64,000 nucleotides of DNA. Origin: Nocardia sp. CC227C (GTDB lineage Bacteria; Actinomycetota; Actinomycetes; Mycobacteriales; Mycobacteriaceae). Shown one piece after another: positions 51,513-60,911 of this stretch. The position numbers and the translations under genes were made by a program. The stretch is from the NCBI RefSeq assembly GCF_030767025.1, contig NZ_JASITE010000017.1, forward strand, positions 82,956 through 146,955. Reading direction: 5' to 3'. Under the pieces are notes generated by a model that was not told the DNA's origin, made no database searches, and saw only the letters and a list, made by a program, of their open reading frames with translations. Position 1 is the first letter of the stretch. Every line of letters begins with the position of its first letter.

Positions 51513-53492
51513 CTACCAGATCTTCACGCGCTGTGCGGGTTCCAGGTAGAGGGCGTCACCGGGCTGCACACCGAAGGCTTCGTGGAAGCTGTCGAGATTG
51601 CGGATGACGCCATTGCAGCGGAACTCCGGCGGCGAGTGCGGATCCACCGCGAGGCGGCGGATCGCCTCCTCGGCGCGGGCCTTGGTGCGCCACACCTGCG
51701 CCCAGCCGAAGAACACCCGCTGCAATCCGGTGAGCCCGTCGATGACCGGCGGCTCCTCGCCCTCGAGCGAGATCTTGTACGCCTCCAGGGCGATCGAGAG
51801 CCCGCCGAGGTCGCCGATGTTCTCGCCGATGGTGAACTCGCCGTTGACCTTGTGGTCGTCGGAGAGGTCCTTGGGGGAGAAGGCGTTGTACTGGTCGATC
51901 AGCGCCTTGGTGCGCTTGCCGAATTCGGTGCGATCCGATTCGGTCCACCAGTCGACCATATTGCCGTCGCCGTCGTACTTGGAGCCCTGATCGTCGAAGC
52001 CGTGGCCGATCTCGTGGCCGATGACCGCGCCGATACCGCCGTAGTTGGCGGCGTCGTCGGCGTTCATGTCGAAGAACGGCGGCTGGAGAATGGCCGCGGG
52101 GAAGACGATCTCGTTCATGCCCGGGTTGTAGTAGGCGTTCACGGTCTGCGGGGTCATGAACCACTCGCCGCGGTCCACCGGGCCGCCCAGCTTGTTCAGG
52201 TCGCGGTCGTGCTCGGCGGCGTAGCCGCGGCGGAAGTTGCCCACCAGGTCGGTCGGGTCGATGGCGACGGCGGAGTAGTCGCGCCAGGTGTCCGGGTAGC
52301 CGATCTTGGGGGTGAACTTCTCCAGCTTGGCCAGCGCGGCCTCGCGGGTCTCCGGGCTCATCCAGTCCAGCTGGGAGATATTGCGGCGGTACGCCTCCTG
52401 GAGGTTGCCGACCAGCTCCACCATGCGGGCCTTGGCCTCGGGCGGGAAGTGCTCGGCCACATAGAGTTTGCCGACCGCTTCACCCAGCAGCTCCTGCACC
52501 AGGGAGACGCCGCGCTTCCAGCGCTCGCGGTTCTCCTGCGCGCCGGTGAGGGTGCGGCCGTAGAAGTCGAAGTTCTCCTCGACCAGGTCGTCGGTCAGGT
52601 AGGCGGCGCGGCCCTCGAGCACCCGCCAGGTCGCCCACGCCTGCCAGTCGGCCAGCGGTTCCGACGCCCACAGCCGGGCGAAGGCGCGCACGAAATCCGG
52701 CTGGCGCACCACGATTTCGGCGAACAGCTCCGGGCCCGAGCGGTCCAGGCCCTCCGCCAGTGCGGAAGTCCACGCCGCCCAGTCGAATTCCGGATGCTCG
52801 GCGACCAGGGCGTCGAACGTGGTGAGGTTGTAGGACAGTTCGGCATCGCGGCGGCGCACCACATCCCAGTGCCCGGCGGCCAGCTTCCGCTCCAGCTCGA
52901 ACACCTTGTCGGCGTCGACCTCCAGGCCCGCCAGCTCGAACATGCGGCGGATATGGGCGATGTACTTGTCGCGGATCTCGGCGTATTCGTCCTGGCGGTA
53001 GTAGGACTCGTCGGGCAGGCCGATCCCGGACTGGCTGACGTGCACCAGGTAGCGGGTCGAATCCTTGTCGTCGGTGTCGACGTAGAAGACGAGCGCGCCG
53101 CCCACCCCGGTGCGCTGCAGGCGGCCGAGCAGCGCCGCGAACTCGGACCGGCCGGTGACCGCACGCACGGCCTCGAGTTCCTCGGCGATCGGAGTCAGTC
53201 CCGCGGCGGCCACGGCCGTCTCGTCCATGAACGACGAGTACAGGTCGCCGATCTTGCGTTCCTCGGTGCCGGGCTCGGCATTCGAGGCCGCGGCGTTCTG
53301 GATGATCCGCTGCACGTCCAGCTCGGCCTGGTCGTAGAGGCTGCGGAAGGCGCCGTCGACCGCGCGATCGGCCGGTATTTCGTAACCGTCCAGCCAGGTG
53401 CCGTTGACGTGTGCGAACAGGTCGTCCTGCACCCGCACACTCGCGTCGACATGGGAAAGATCGATACCGGAGGGAGCCTGCTGCGTAGTCAC
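51513..53492 (-). CDS. M13 (neprilysin-type) zinc metallopeptidase
   Basis: A 659-residue peptidase close in length and motifs to mycobacterial Zmp1. The zinc site is HEIGH (about residues 492-496) with the third ligand in GENIGDLGG (near 555). NAYYNPGMNEIVFPAA is the substrate-binding NAxY motif. No signal peptide is present, so export would be non-classical. The start is a GTG at 53492. A repeat element (copy B) lies just upstream, between this gene and the DUF397 gene. Confidence 0.92.
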   Translation of the reverse strand: MTTQQAPSGIDLSHVDASVRVQDDLFAHVNGTWLDGYEIPADRAVDGAFRSLYDQAELDVQRIIQNAAASNAEPGTEERKIGDLYSSFMDETAVAAAGLTPIAEELEAVRAVTGRSEFAALLGRLQRTGVGGALVFYVDTDDKDSTRYLVHVSQSGIGLPDESYYRQDEYAEIRDKYIAHIRRMFELAGLEVDADKVFELERKLAAGHWDVVRRRDAELSYNLTTFDALVAEHPEFDWAAWTSALAEGLDRSGPELFAEIVVRQPDFVRAFARLWASEPLADWQAWATWRVLEGRAAYLTDDLVEENFDFYGRTLTGAQENRERWKRGVSLVQELLGEAVGKLYVAEHFPPEAKARMVELVGNLQEAYRRNISQLDWMSPETREAALAKLEKFTPKIGYPDTWRDYSAVAIDPTDLVGNFRRGYAAEHDRDLNKLGGPVDRGEWFMTPQTVNAYYNPGMNEIVFPAAILQPPFFDMNADDAANYGGIGAVIGHEIGHGFDDQGSKYDGDGNMVDWWTESDRTEFGKRTKALIDQYNAFSPKDLSDDHKVNGEFTIGENIGDLGGLSIALEAYKISLEGEEPPVIDGLTGLQRVFFGWAQVWRTKARAEEAIRRLAVDPHSPPEFRCNGVIRNLDSFHEAFGVQPGDALYLEPAQRVKIW

Positions 53493-53510
53493 AGCAACCA
53501 GTATGCCGAT

Positions 53511-53640
53511 CCGCCTCTCCGCGTATTCAGCGCACGGCTCGTCAGCCGTCGTCCGTCGTGCACGCGTGCCTGCGTCGAGTGCCGATCCGATTCTGGGCGT
53601 ACCCGGTGAGTTACCCCGACCGTTACGACATCAGTTGTGA
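53511..53640 (+). repeat. Intergenic 129-bp repeat, copy B
   Basis: Aligns with copy A over its full length (130 versus 129 bases): CCTCTCCGCG, TTCAGCGC, TGCACGCGTGCC, ATTCTGGGCGT, GAGTTACCCCGAC and ATCAGTTGT are all shared. The 12-bp stem of copy A is not kept here. The end of the DUF397 frame, including its stop, lies inside the element. Confidence 0.8.
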
Positions 53641-54012
53641 CGGTCGCGTACGGTCGAATTCGCCGTCTCTGGCTCCGGCGGTGAACGCCGCCCACTCGCC
53701 GGGGGTGTAGGCGAGGGTGGTCACGCCATCGGTGAGGGTCGTCGATCCGTCCGGGGCGGTGTGCCAGGTGAGGGCCGGGGGTGCGGACGACCGGCCGGTC
53801 ACGGACGCGATGAAGCGCATCCATTCGGTCGCGGTGACGGTGATGACGGGCTCGTCGTCGGGGCGGTGCGCCGGATCGCGGCGGTACTTGCTATCACGAA
53901 TGAGCACCGCGGCACCGTCGAAACGGACCTCGACGCATTGATTGCCGTTGTTGGTTCGAGACGATGTGAACCATCCGGTGGTTTCCGGATGAAGCCTCGC
54001 GGTGGTGGACAT
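53623..54012 (-). CDS. DUF397 protein, two-module
   Basis: A 129-residue protein with one typical DUF397 domain (WFTSSRTNNGNQCVEVRFDG, then VLIRDSKYRRDP and EWMRFIASV) and a second partial one (LAYTPGEWAAFTAGARDGEF). DUF397 proteins are small partners of helix-turn-helix regulators in actinobacteria. The start is unsure: ATG 54012 fits the fold, but the frame extends to 54057 and no clear ribosome site is seen for either. The last residues are encoded within repeat copy B. Confidence 0.75.
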   Translation of the reverse strand: MSTTARLHPETTGWFTSSRTNNGNQCVEVRFDGAAVLIRDSKYRRDPAHRPDDEPVITVTATEWMRFIASVTGRSSAPPALTWHTAPDGSTTLTDGVTTLAYTPGEWAAFTAGARDGEFDRTRPSQLMS

Positions 54013-54040
54013 GGGCTGCATTTTACGGTACGAAATACTC

Positions 54041-54895
54041 TCATTCCCCTTTCGCATAAATTCTGATCATCTCCAAAGAATCTGCGCGATCGAGGGATTG
54101 GTCGAGTGCACGCACATATGCGAACGACAGATCCCGCACCTGATCGGGATCGTCCACCGCACCGCCGAAAACCGCGCTCTCGACCCAGCCGAAAGTGGGC
54201 AGGGTCGCGGCGGCGAAATCGAGCAGATGGAAACTCGAGCCGCCCAGCACCGCGCCCGCCGTGGCGGTGAACGGAATGACCCGCACGACCACCGCGTCGT
54301 TGTCGTCCAGCAGCCGGGCCAGATGCTCGAGTTGGCCGCGCAGCACCTTCGGGCCGCCGATCTGCTGACGCAATGTCGCCTCGCCGACCACCGCGGTGAC
54401 CTCCGGGCGGTCGTCGCCGTACAGCCGCTGCTGGCGGCGCATCCGCACGGCAACCAGCTGTTCCACCTGCACCGGGCGAATCATGACGTCGGCGCTGATG
54501 AGGGCCCGGGCGTACTCCTCGGTTTGCAACAGGCCCGGAATCACCAGGCTGTCGTAGCTGCGAATGGCCTCCGCGCCGTACTCCATACCGTAGTAGCGCT
54601 GCAGTTCGGTGCCGATCAGGGCCGAGGACTTGGCCCACCAGCCGCGCTCCTTGCTGGCGGCCAGCAGGGCCAGCAGTTCCTCGCGTTCCTCGCCCTCCAC
54701 CTCGAGCAGTTCCAACACCGGGCCGATGGTGTTGACGGTGAGGACGCGGCGGCCCTTCTCCACATGTGACCAGTTGGCCGGGGTGAAGCCGACCCGTTTG
54801 GCGAAGGTGGCGGAATCGAACCCGTGCTGCTCGCGCAGTTCCCGCAGGCGCAGGACCAGTTCCCAGCGGGCGACGGTCGGAGAGACGGGTGCCAT
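54041..54895 (-). CDS. XRE-type regulator with DUF5753 domain
   Basis: A 284-residue protein. An N-terminal helix-turn-helix (RLRELREQHGFDSATFAKRVGF in part, TPANWSHVEKGRRVL) is followed by the DUF5753 domain (SLVIPGLLQTEEYARALI, IGGPKVLRGQLEHLARLL). It belongs to the WhiJ/AbaA-like class that is paired with DUF397 genes and affects development or antibiotic production in Streptomyces. ATG 54895 (MAPVSPTVARW) is chosen. The DUF397 gene follows downstream. Confidence 0.85.
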   Translation of the reverse strand: MAPVSPTVARWELVLRLRELREQHGFDSATFAKRVGFTPANWSHVEKGRRVLTVNTIGPVLELLEVEGEEREELLALLAASKERGWWAKSSALIGTELQRYYGMEYGAEAIRSYDSLVIPGLLQTEEYARALISADVMIRPVQVEQLVAVRMRRQQRLYGDDRPEVTAVVGEATLRQQIGGPKVLRGQLEHLARLLDDNDAVVVRVIPFTATAGAVLGGSSFHLLDFAAATLPTFGWVESAVFGGAVDDPDQVRDLSFAYVRALDQSLDRADSLEMIRIYAKGE

Positions 54896-54917
54896 GCCTG
54901 CCGATGCTACGCCTGGC

Positions 54918-54961
54918 AACTCCCTAGCGTGTGACTATTGTCATTTCGATTGCCGGGAGTT
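54918..54961. promoter_or_regulatory. Inverted repeat between XRE and divergent partner
   Basis: AACTCCC (54918-54924) and GGGAGTT (54955-54961) face each other across 30 bases in the divergent promoter region. The arms could be two half-sites of the XRE regulator, but no test of this is possible by eye. Confidence 0.45.
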
Positions 54962-55013
54962 ACGGTCTGATCACCTACCCCGACGAGCGGTCCGCACCGA
55001 GACGAGTTCGCCC

Positions 55014-55499
55014 ATGAGCACGCTCGACCCCACCTCCTACCCGGACACCCAGGACGCCTTCGCCCGCTGCCGCAGCTATCGCGCCGAGCACGGTCTCTAC
55101 GGCGTCGTCGAACCCGGCCTCGGCCGCATCATGCTCGAGGTCGGCGCGGTCGGAGCCGTGACCATGCCCGCCGAACTGGGGCATCGTGTCCGCACCCGGC
55201 TGCGCGCCCGCTGCGGACCGGTCATCGCGCACCCGCGCTCGGGGCGCTGGACCTTCCTCACCGGCCCCACCGACAACTCGTATCTGGATATGACGCTGGT
55301 GGCGGACCTGTTCCGGGACTGCGCGGGCGTGGCCCTGCCCGGCAGCCGCATCGTGCTGCCCTCACCCGCCGACGAGCGCGGCGACTACCGCCGCTGGATC
55401 TGTCCGCCGCGAGGGGACTTCCGACCCGAACTGGCGGAGGTGCTCGGCGCGACGCGCGCCTGCCGCATCACCCACACCGGCCGCGAGGGCTCGGCCTGA
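55014..55499 (+). CDS. Nocardia-type conserved protein divergent from XRE/DUF397
   Basis: A 161-residue protein without a named function that I can assign. It has ITIHPRSGRWTFL-type strands (here VIAHPRSGRWTFLTGPTDN) and LPGSRIVLPSPADERG, reminiscent of primase/polymerase N-terminal-like proteins found beside regulators in Nocardia and Streptomyces. The likeness is only by pattern. ATG 55014 is preceded by no strong ribosome site. It converges with the DUF4190 gene, 3 bases apart. Confidence 0.6.
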   Translation: MSTLDPTSYPDTQDAFARCRSYRAEHGLYGVVEPGLGRIMLEVGAVGAVTMPAELGHRVRTRLRARCGPVIAHPRSGRWTFLTGPTDNSYLDMTLVADLFRDCAGVALPGSRIVLPSPADERGDYRRWICPPRGDFRPELAEVLGATRACRITHTGREGSA

Positions 55500-55502
55500 C
55501 GG

Positions 55503-55997
55503 TCAGCGCGTCGGCTCCGGGGTGACGGTGATCCCGAACCGTTCGTCGAGGTTCTGCTCGAAGTCCCGCTGACACTGCTCGATCTTGGCCTGATCATTGC
55601 CCGCGGCATTCATGCAGTCGAGTAGATTGTCGAAACCCGCCTCCTTCATGAAGCCCCAGGCGAACAGGCCCACGACCAGCGAGATCACCAGACCGATGAG
55701 ACCCAGGACGATACCGGCGATGGCCATGCCGGTGCCGCCCGCCTTCTTGCTCAGCAGCGCGATGAGCCCGAAGATGACGGCCAACGGACCGAATAGAAAG
55801 CCGAGCAGGAAGAGGCCGCTGAGCAGCGCGACGATGCCGAGGACCAGGGCGGTGATGGCCAGCCCCTTGCCCTTCGGGGGCTCCTGCCAGTACTGCTGGC
55901 CGGGCTGCGGCGGATAACCGGGCTGCGGCGGATATCCACCCGGCGGGGGATAGTCACCAGGGGGCGGGTATTGGCCGGGCGGCGGATACTGCGACAT
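55503..55997 (-). CDS. DUF4190 membrane protein with Pro/Tyr repeats
   Basis: A 164-residue protein. Residues 1-40 are short Pro/Gly/Tyr repeats (YPPPGQYPPPGDYPPPGG). Two hydrophobic segments follow (ITALVLGIVALLSGLFLLGF, AIAGIVLGLIGLVISLVVGL), the DUF4190 core. The C-terminal 45 residues are soluble with two cysteines (DCMNAAG, QCQRDF). Such proteins are common, small membrane proteins of unknown role. GAAGGA lies upstream of ATG 55997. Confidence 0.8.
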   Translation of the reverse strand: MSQYPPPGQYPPPGDYPPPGGYPPQPGYPPQPGQQYWQEPPKGKGLAITALVLGIVALLSGLFLLGFLFGPLAVIFGLIALLSKKAGGTGMAIAGIVLGLIGLVISLVVGLFAWGFMKEAGFDNLLDCMNAAGNDQAKIEQCQRDFEQNLDERFGITVTPEPTR

Positions 55998-56108
55998 GGT
56001 GGCATCCTTCCATCGGTGCTCGCTCCCGGTATCGCGCGGCCGCGCGGAGACCGTTAACGCAGGTAACGCACCCCGCCCATGGTATTGGCGCGGCCGCCCC
56101 GGAGTCGG

Positions 56109-56903
56109 CTACTGCCCGCCGAGCCGGGCGTGCATTTCCCAGACCAGCACCTCAGCGGGGGTATTCGCGGTGATTCGCTGACCGCCGCTGCGTGTCATGC
56201 GCACGGCGTCGCCCTCGTAGAGGGTGCCGACGCCCTCCACCTCCACCTCGCCCCGCGCCACGAAGACATGCAGGTACGGGGCCTCCGGTAAGCGCACCTC
56301 GGCACCCGCCTCGGTTGGCGAGCCGGGCGGCTCGGCCATTCGAGCCACATGCAGTGCGGAATGACTGCTGGCGATGGCGATGGCGGTGCGGTCCCGGTAG
56401 CGCGGCAGGCCCGAGGCCACCGTCACCAGACCGCCGCGGGCCAGTTCGTCGTCGACCTCCAACTGCTGATAGCCCGGTTCGATGCCGGGTTCGTCGGGCA
56501 CCACCCACATCTGGACGAAATGCACCGGTTCCCGGTGTGCGGCGGCGTCGCCGACCCGCCACGAGTCGTTCTTCTCCGAATGCAGGATGCCGGTGCCCGC
56601 GCTCATACGCTGGGCCAGGCCGGGATAGATGACACCGGAATGGCCGAGCGAATCCTGGTGCACCAGGCTGCCGCTCAACACCCAGGTCACGATCTCCATA
56701 TCCCGATGCGGATGGGTGTCGAACCCCTCACCGGGCAGCACGATGTCCTCGTTGTTGACCAGGAGCAGCCCGTGGTGGGTGTTGTCGGGATCGTAGTGTT
56801 CGCCGAAGGAGAAGGAGTGCTTCGAATCCAGCCACGCCACACGCGTTTTCATGCGGTCGCCGCCCCGATGGACATCGATGTGTGGTGTCGTGAGCGTGGA
56901 CAC
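56109..56903 (-). CDS. Pirin family protein (bicupin)
   Basis: A 264-residue cupin protein. The first cupin holds the metal site (FDTHPHRDMEIVTWVLSG, QRMSAGTGILHSEKN). The second has lost most ligands, as in typical pirins. Bacterial pirins bind iron and some act as quercetinase-like dioxygenases. GTG 56903 has GAGGAGA 8-9 bases upstream. It is divergent from a Nudix gene. Confidence 0.85.
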   Translation of the reverse strand: MSTLTTPHIDVHRGGDRMKTRVAWLDSKHSFSFGEHYDPDNTHHGLLLVNNEDIVLPGEGFDTHPHRDMEIVTWVLSGSLVHQDSLGHSGVIYPGLAQRMSAGTGILHSEKNDSWRVGDAAAHREPVHFVQMWVVPDEPGIEPGYQQLEVDDELARGGLVTVASGLPRYRDRTAIAIASSHSALHVARMAEPPGSPTEAGAEVRLPEAPYLHVFVARGEVEVEGVGTLYEGDAVRMTRSGGQRITANTPAEVLVWEMHARLGGQ

Positions 56904-57159
56904 CGCCGTCTCCTCTCACCGGCGAGCACCGATCGACTTCCAGGGTAGAAGCCCGTTCGGAACCCCTGCCTGAATTCCCGGTAAATTCTATCGTGCGGGC
57001 AGCAATCATCCGCACGGCCCCGACCAGGCATTACCGAACGGCGCATCCGGCCGGCGAATTGTCGCCCGACGGGCGCGCCGAAAAGCCGCCCGCCGTGCCG
57101 CGCCGGGGCGGCGACCGTAACATGATGTGCCGCAAGCAGAACCGGAGGGAGGGGGACGG

Positions 57160-57630
57160 ATGAGACCTGAGGTACTCGCGGGTATCGAACGCGAACTCCG
57201 GCAGCAGGCGGGCAGTGATGGGATCACCCATTTCGTGGTCGGCGTCGCCGTCTTCCGAAATGGCAAACTACTGGTCGTACGGCGTGTCGCGGATGACTGG
57301 CACGGTGGAATGTACGAACTGCCGGGAGGCGGCGTGGAATCGGGGGAATCATTCGCCGAATGCGTGGAACGGGAACTTTTCGAGGAAACCGGACTTCGCC
57401 TGGTGCGAATCACGGATGTGCTCGGCGGATTCGACTACGCCACCCGCACGAAATCCCGTGTCCGCAAATACAGCTTCGTCGTCGAAGCCGAATACGGTGA
57501 GATCACACTCGATCCGAGCGAACACGACCAATACCAGTGGGTCGACGCCGACGGGCTGGACAACCTGCCCATGGCCCCCGATATGCGCGCCGCCGTCTAC
57601 GCCCTCGTGACCACGCATCCCGCCCGGTGA
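57160..57630 (+). CDS. Nudix hydrolase
   Basis: A 156-residue Nudix protein with the full signature GGGVESGESFAECVEREL (then FEETGL), near residues 48-71. It hydrolyses a nucleoside diphosphate linked to another moiety, substrate unknown. It starts at ATG 57160 with GGAGGGGGA upstream. It overlaps the next gene (GTGA), an MFS protein. Confidence 0.86.
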   Translation: MRPEVLAGIERELRQQAGSDGITHFVVGVAVFRNGKLLVVRRVADDWHGGMYELPGGGVESGESFAECVERELFEETGLRLVRITDVLGGFDYATRTKSRVRKYSFVVEAEYGEITLDPSEHDQYQWVDADGLDNLPMAPDMRAAVYALVTTHPAR

Positions 57631-58991
57631 ACGTCCCGGAGACGGGGCGAGGATTCGGATCGGGGCAGGGTTTCGGCGCACTCGCGCGCACGGTCCGCGC
57701 GGCGCTGCGCGGCAACCCGGGGGTACTGCGACTGGCGGTCGTCCGACTGGCCGGTCCGTTCGGCGACGGCATGTTCCAGGCGGCGCTGTCCGGGGCGATC
57801 CTGTTCAATCCGGAACGGCAGACCGACCCGGCCGATATCGCGGCCGGCTTCGCGGCCCTGCTGCTGCCGTACTCGATCATCGGCCCCTACGCGGGCGCGC
57901 TGCTGGACCGCTGGGACCGGCGCACCGTCCTGCTGCTGGCCAATGTGCTGCGGGCCGGGCTGATCGCGGTGACGGCCGCACTGTTGGCGAGCGGCATCGC
58001 CGCGACGCCGCTGCTGCTGCTGGCGCTCGCCGTGGTGGGCATCGGGCGGTTCGTGGGCGCTGGATGCGCCGCGGCGCTGCCCAAGGTGCTGGAACAGCGC
58101 TGGCTGGTACCCATGAACTCGGTCATGGCGACAACGGCGGCCGGCTGCGCCATCATCGGCGCGAGCCTCGGCTTCGGCATCATCGGGGTGATCGGACCGG
58201 GCGATACCGGATCGGCGGCCGCGGTCGCGGGCAGTGCGCTGGGATCGGTGCTCGGCGCCGGTGCCGCGGCCGGATTCCGGGGCCGGACACTCGGGCCCGA
58301 CCGGACCGAACGCGATGCCCGCGGCTCGGTGCGCGCCATCGCGGGCGGGCTGCACGGCGGCGCGGTGGCGGCCGGGCGCTCCCGCCAGGTCACCACCGCC
58401 ATGATCGGCATCGGGGCGCACCGCATGGTGTTCGGGGCCGACACGCTGCTCATGGTGCTGGTGCTGCGGCGTGGCGTCGAGGACGGCTCCGGGGTCGCCG
58501 AGCGGCTGGCCGGTTTCGGCGTCGCCATCACCAGCACCGGGGCGGGCATGCTGAGCGCGGCCGTACTGGCCCCGCTGCTCATCCCGCGGCTGGGCCGCAT
58601 CCGCACCGTTGTTGCCGGTCTGGTCACCGCCATCGTCGTGCAGCTGACGCTGGTCACCCCGATCACCGTGGCCACCGGCGACGACGAGGCGCGAGCCCGG
58701 CTGGCGCTGCTGGCCGCCGCCTTCCTGCTCGGCCTGGCCGGGCAGACCATCAAGCTCACCGGCGATGCCGCCATGCAGATCGAGATCGACGACGCGCACC
58801 GCGGGCAGGTGTTCGCACTCCAGGACACCGTCTTCAATATCGCCTTCGTGCTGGCGTTGGCGGCCACCGCGACGGTCATACCGGCCGACGGCCGCGCACC
58901 CGCGGTGGTGGTGGCCGCGGCCGGGGTCTACGCCTGCGGACTCGCCGCCATCGCGCTCGACACGCGACGGCGGGGCGGGCGCTCGCGGTAG
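57627..58991 (+). CDS. Major facilitator-type transporter
   Basis: A 454-residue multi-pass protein with about twelve hydrophobic segments. Landmarks are AALLLPYSIIGPYAGALLDRWDRRTV (the MFS motif A region, read in part), VVAGLVTAIVVQLTLVTPIT and LLAAAFLLGLAGQTIKLTGD. It resembles MFS exporters annotated as enterobactin-like or lysophospholipid transporters. GTG 57627 overlaps the Nudix stop, so the two are co-translated. The substrate is unknown. Confidence 0.82.
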   Translation: MNVPETGRGFGSGQGFGALARTVRAALRGNPGVLRLAVVRLAGPFGDGMFQAALSGAILFNPERQTDPADIAAGFAALLLPYSIIGPYAGALLDRWDRRTVLLLANVLRAGLIAVTAALLASGIAATPLLLLALAVVGIGRFVGAGCAAALPKVLEQRWLVPMNSVMATTAAGCAIIGASLGFGIIGVIGPGDTGSAAAVAGSALGSVLGAGAAAGFRGRTLGPDRTERDARGSVRAIAGGLHGGAVAAGRSRQVTTAMIGIGAHRMVFGADTLLMVLVLRRGVEDGSGVAERLAGFGVAITSTGAGMLSAAVLAPLLIPRLGRIRTVVAGLVTAIVVQLTLVTPITVATGDDEARARLALLAAAFLLGLAGQTIKLTGDAAMQIEIDDAHRGQVFALQDTVFNIAFVLALAATATVIPADGRAPAVVVAAAGVYACGLAAIALDTRRRGGRSR

Positions 58992-59134
58992 GCCGGTCGA
59001 TATCGTTTCGGCCGCGAATCGGTTGACGGCACGGATGACTCGCGCGTAACGGCGGTCGGGTCGATACTGTGACACGGTTGTCGATCTCGAGTGACGCGGT
59101 ACGCCGCGCCCCCGGACAGGAGACGCACAGACCA

Positions 59135-60793
59135 ATGGGATTTCCGCAGCGCGCGCCGATCCCGACCCCGCTCCGCACCGCATCCGTACTGACCGGCGTC
59201 GTCGCGGTCGGTCTGGCGCTCACCCCGCCGGCGGCCGCGGCCCCCGCGCCGTGGGCGCCGGCCCCCGTGAACAGTTGCGGTGAAGTGGGATTCGATCCGC
59301 TGGCCCGGGAGCCGCAACCGGACGTCACGCCCGAGAGCCCGCCGCCGACCATCCGAATCCCGGTCCCCGTACCGGAATTCGTGCCGGTGCCGATTCCGGG
59401 ACCCGCCCCCGACAACACCCGGATCGACCCGGCCCCGCTGCCGTCGGACCCGTGCGCCTCACCGTGCCCGGACCTGCGCCACAATCCCAGCGCCACACGG
59501 ACTCCCGCCACCCCGAGCGGTGCGCCGCCGGAGGTTCCGGACGGCGAGCTGCCGCCGGATGCGGCGCCGACGCCCACCGCGCCGCCGGCACCCGAACCGG
59601 CACCCGAACCGCAGGGTTCGCAGCCGCAGCCGCCCGTACCGGCCCTGCCGCGGCTGCCCGAGATCGAGATCGTTCCGGAGACCGAGCCGATTCCCGTCCC
59701 GGTCCCCGGCGGGGAGCCGCCGCAGCCGCAGCCGGCACCGACGCCGACGCACGTCCCGCCCGCACCCGGGCCGCTCGCCGCGCCCGTGGCGCCGCCGCAC
59801 GTCGCCGAGGTCCGGCTGGTCGAGCAGCTCACCGGGCCGGGGTCGGAGAACCGCACCGATATCCGCTGGCAGGTGGACGGCACCGACCTCGGCCTGATGT
59901 GGGAGAGCAAGCCCGGCGAGGTGGCCGTGGTCTTCGGCGACACCTTCGGCAAGGGCTGGGTGCCGGGCGGCGCGGGCGCACCCGACGCCGACTGGCGCAG
60001 CAATGTGCTCGCCTACAGCACCGACCGCGACCTCTCCGACGGACTCACCCTGGACTCCTTCGTCCAGGACAGCCGCTGCCACGCGGCGGAACTGCTGGGC
60101 AGCCGAAAGCTCAGGAACTTCGAGACCACCACCATTCCCACCTCCGGATTCGCGCTCGGGGACCGGCAGTACCTGACCTACATGTCGGTGAACCGGTGGA
60201 GCCGGATACCGGGTATGTGGTGGACCAATCACGGCGGCATCGCCTGGTCCGACGACAACGGCCGCACCTGGGTGAAATCCCAGCACGCGCAGTGGGACAA
60301 TCTCTTCGGCGTCGGACGCTTCCAGGTGGCCACCATGGTGCCGCACGGCGACTGGGTGTACATGTTCGGAACTCCCAACGGGCGCATGGGCGTTATCGGC
60401 CTGGCCCGGGTACCCGCCACCGAGGTGCTGAACAAGACGGCCTACCAGTACTGGGTGGGCGGCAACTGGGTGCCCGCCGACGGGCCCAACGAATTGCTCG
60501 CCACCCCACTGGTTCTCGGTACCGCCAGCGAGCTGTCCGTGCGCTACGACCAGGACAGCGGACAGTGGCAGATGGTGTACCTGGACGCGCCCGCACATCA
60601 GCTCGTGCTGCGCACCGCCGCCGAACCGCAGGGCACGTGGAGCGATCCGATTCCGCTGGTGAGCACCCGGGACTATCCGGCCACATACGGCGGATTCATC
60701 CATCCGTGGTCGACCGCCGAGGACCTGTACTTCACCCTGTCGGCATGGGGGAGCTACAACGTGTACCTCATGCACGCGAAGCTGGAGCACTGA
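59135..60793 (+). CDS. Secreted DUF4185 protein, probable endo-D-arabinanase type
   Basis: A 552-residue exported protein. The signal peptide ends near PPAAAAPAP. A long Pro-rich linker (about residues 45-225; IPVPVPEFVPVPIPGPAP and similar) precedes the DUF4185 domain with VFGDTFGKGW, GGIAWSDDNGRTW, VYMFGTPNGRMG and FYFTLSAWGSYNVYLMHAKLE-like end (read as DLYFTLSAWGSYNV). Characterised DUF4185 proteins (GH183) are endo-D-arabinanases cutting cell-wall arabinan. The linker is longer than usual and could let it span the envelope. ATG 59135 gives the signal peptide. Confidence 0.8.
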   Translation: MGFPQRAPIPTPLRTASVLTGVVAVGLALTPPAAAAPAPWAPAPVNSCGEVGFDPLAREPQPDVTPESPPPTIRIPVPVPEFVPVPIPGPAPDNTRIDPAPLPSDPCASPCPDLRHNPSATRTPATPSGAPPEVPDGELPPDAAPTPTAPPAPEPAPEPQGSQPQPPVPALPRLPEIEIVPETEPIPVPVPGGEPPQPQPAPTPTHVPPAPGPLAAPVAPPHVAEVRLVEQLTGPGSENRTDIRWQVDGTDLGLMWESKPGEVAVVFGDTFGKGWVPGGAGAPDADWRSNVLAYSTDRDLSDGLTLDSFVQDSRCHAAELLGSRKLRNFETTTIPTSGFALGDRQYLTYMSVNRWSRIPGMWWTNHGGIAWSDDNGRTWVKSQHAQWDNLFGVGRFQVATMVPHGDWVYMFGTPNGRMGVIGLARVPATEVLNKTAYQYWVGGNWVPADGPNELLATPLVLGTASELSVRYDQDSGQWQMVYLDAPAHQLVLRTAAEPQGTWSDPIPLVSTRDYPATYGGFIHPWSTAEDLYFTLSAWGSYNVYLMHAKLEH

Positions 60794-60911
60794 CGGGGTC
60801 CACCGCGCTCGATCCGACCGTGATCGTCCCCGCCGCGCGGCACCGCCGCCACCAGCCCGGCCGACATCGACGCCTCCGGCAGCGGCGCGTCCGACTCCGA
60901 CTCGGTCGAAA

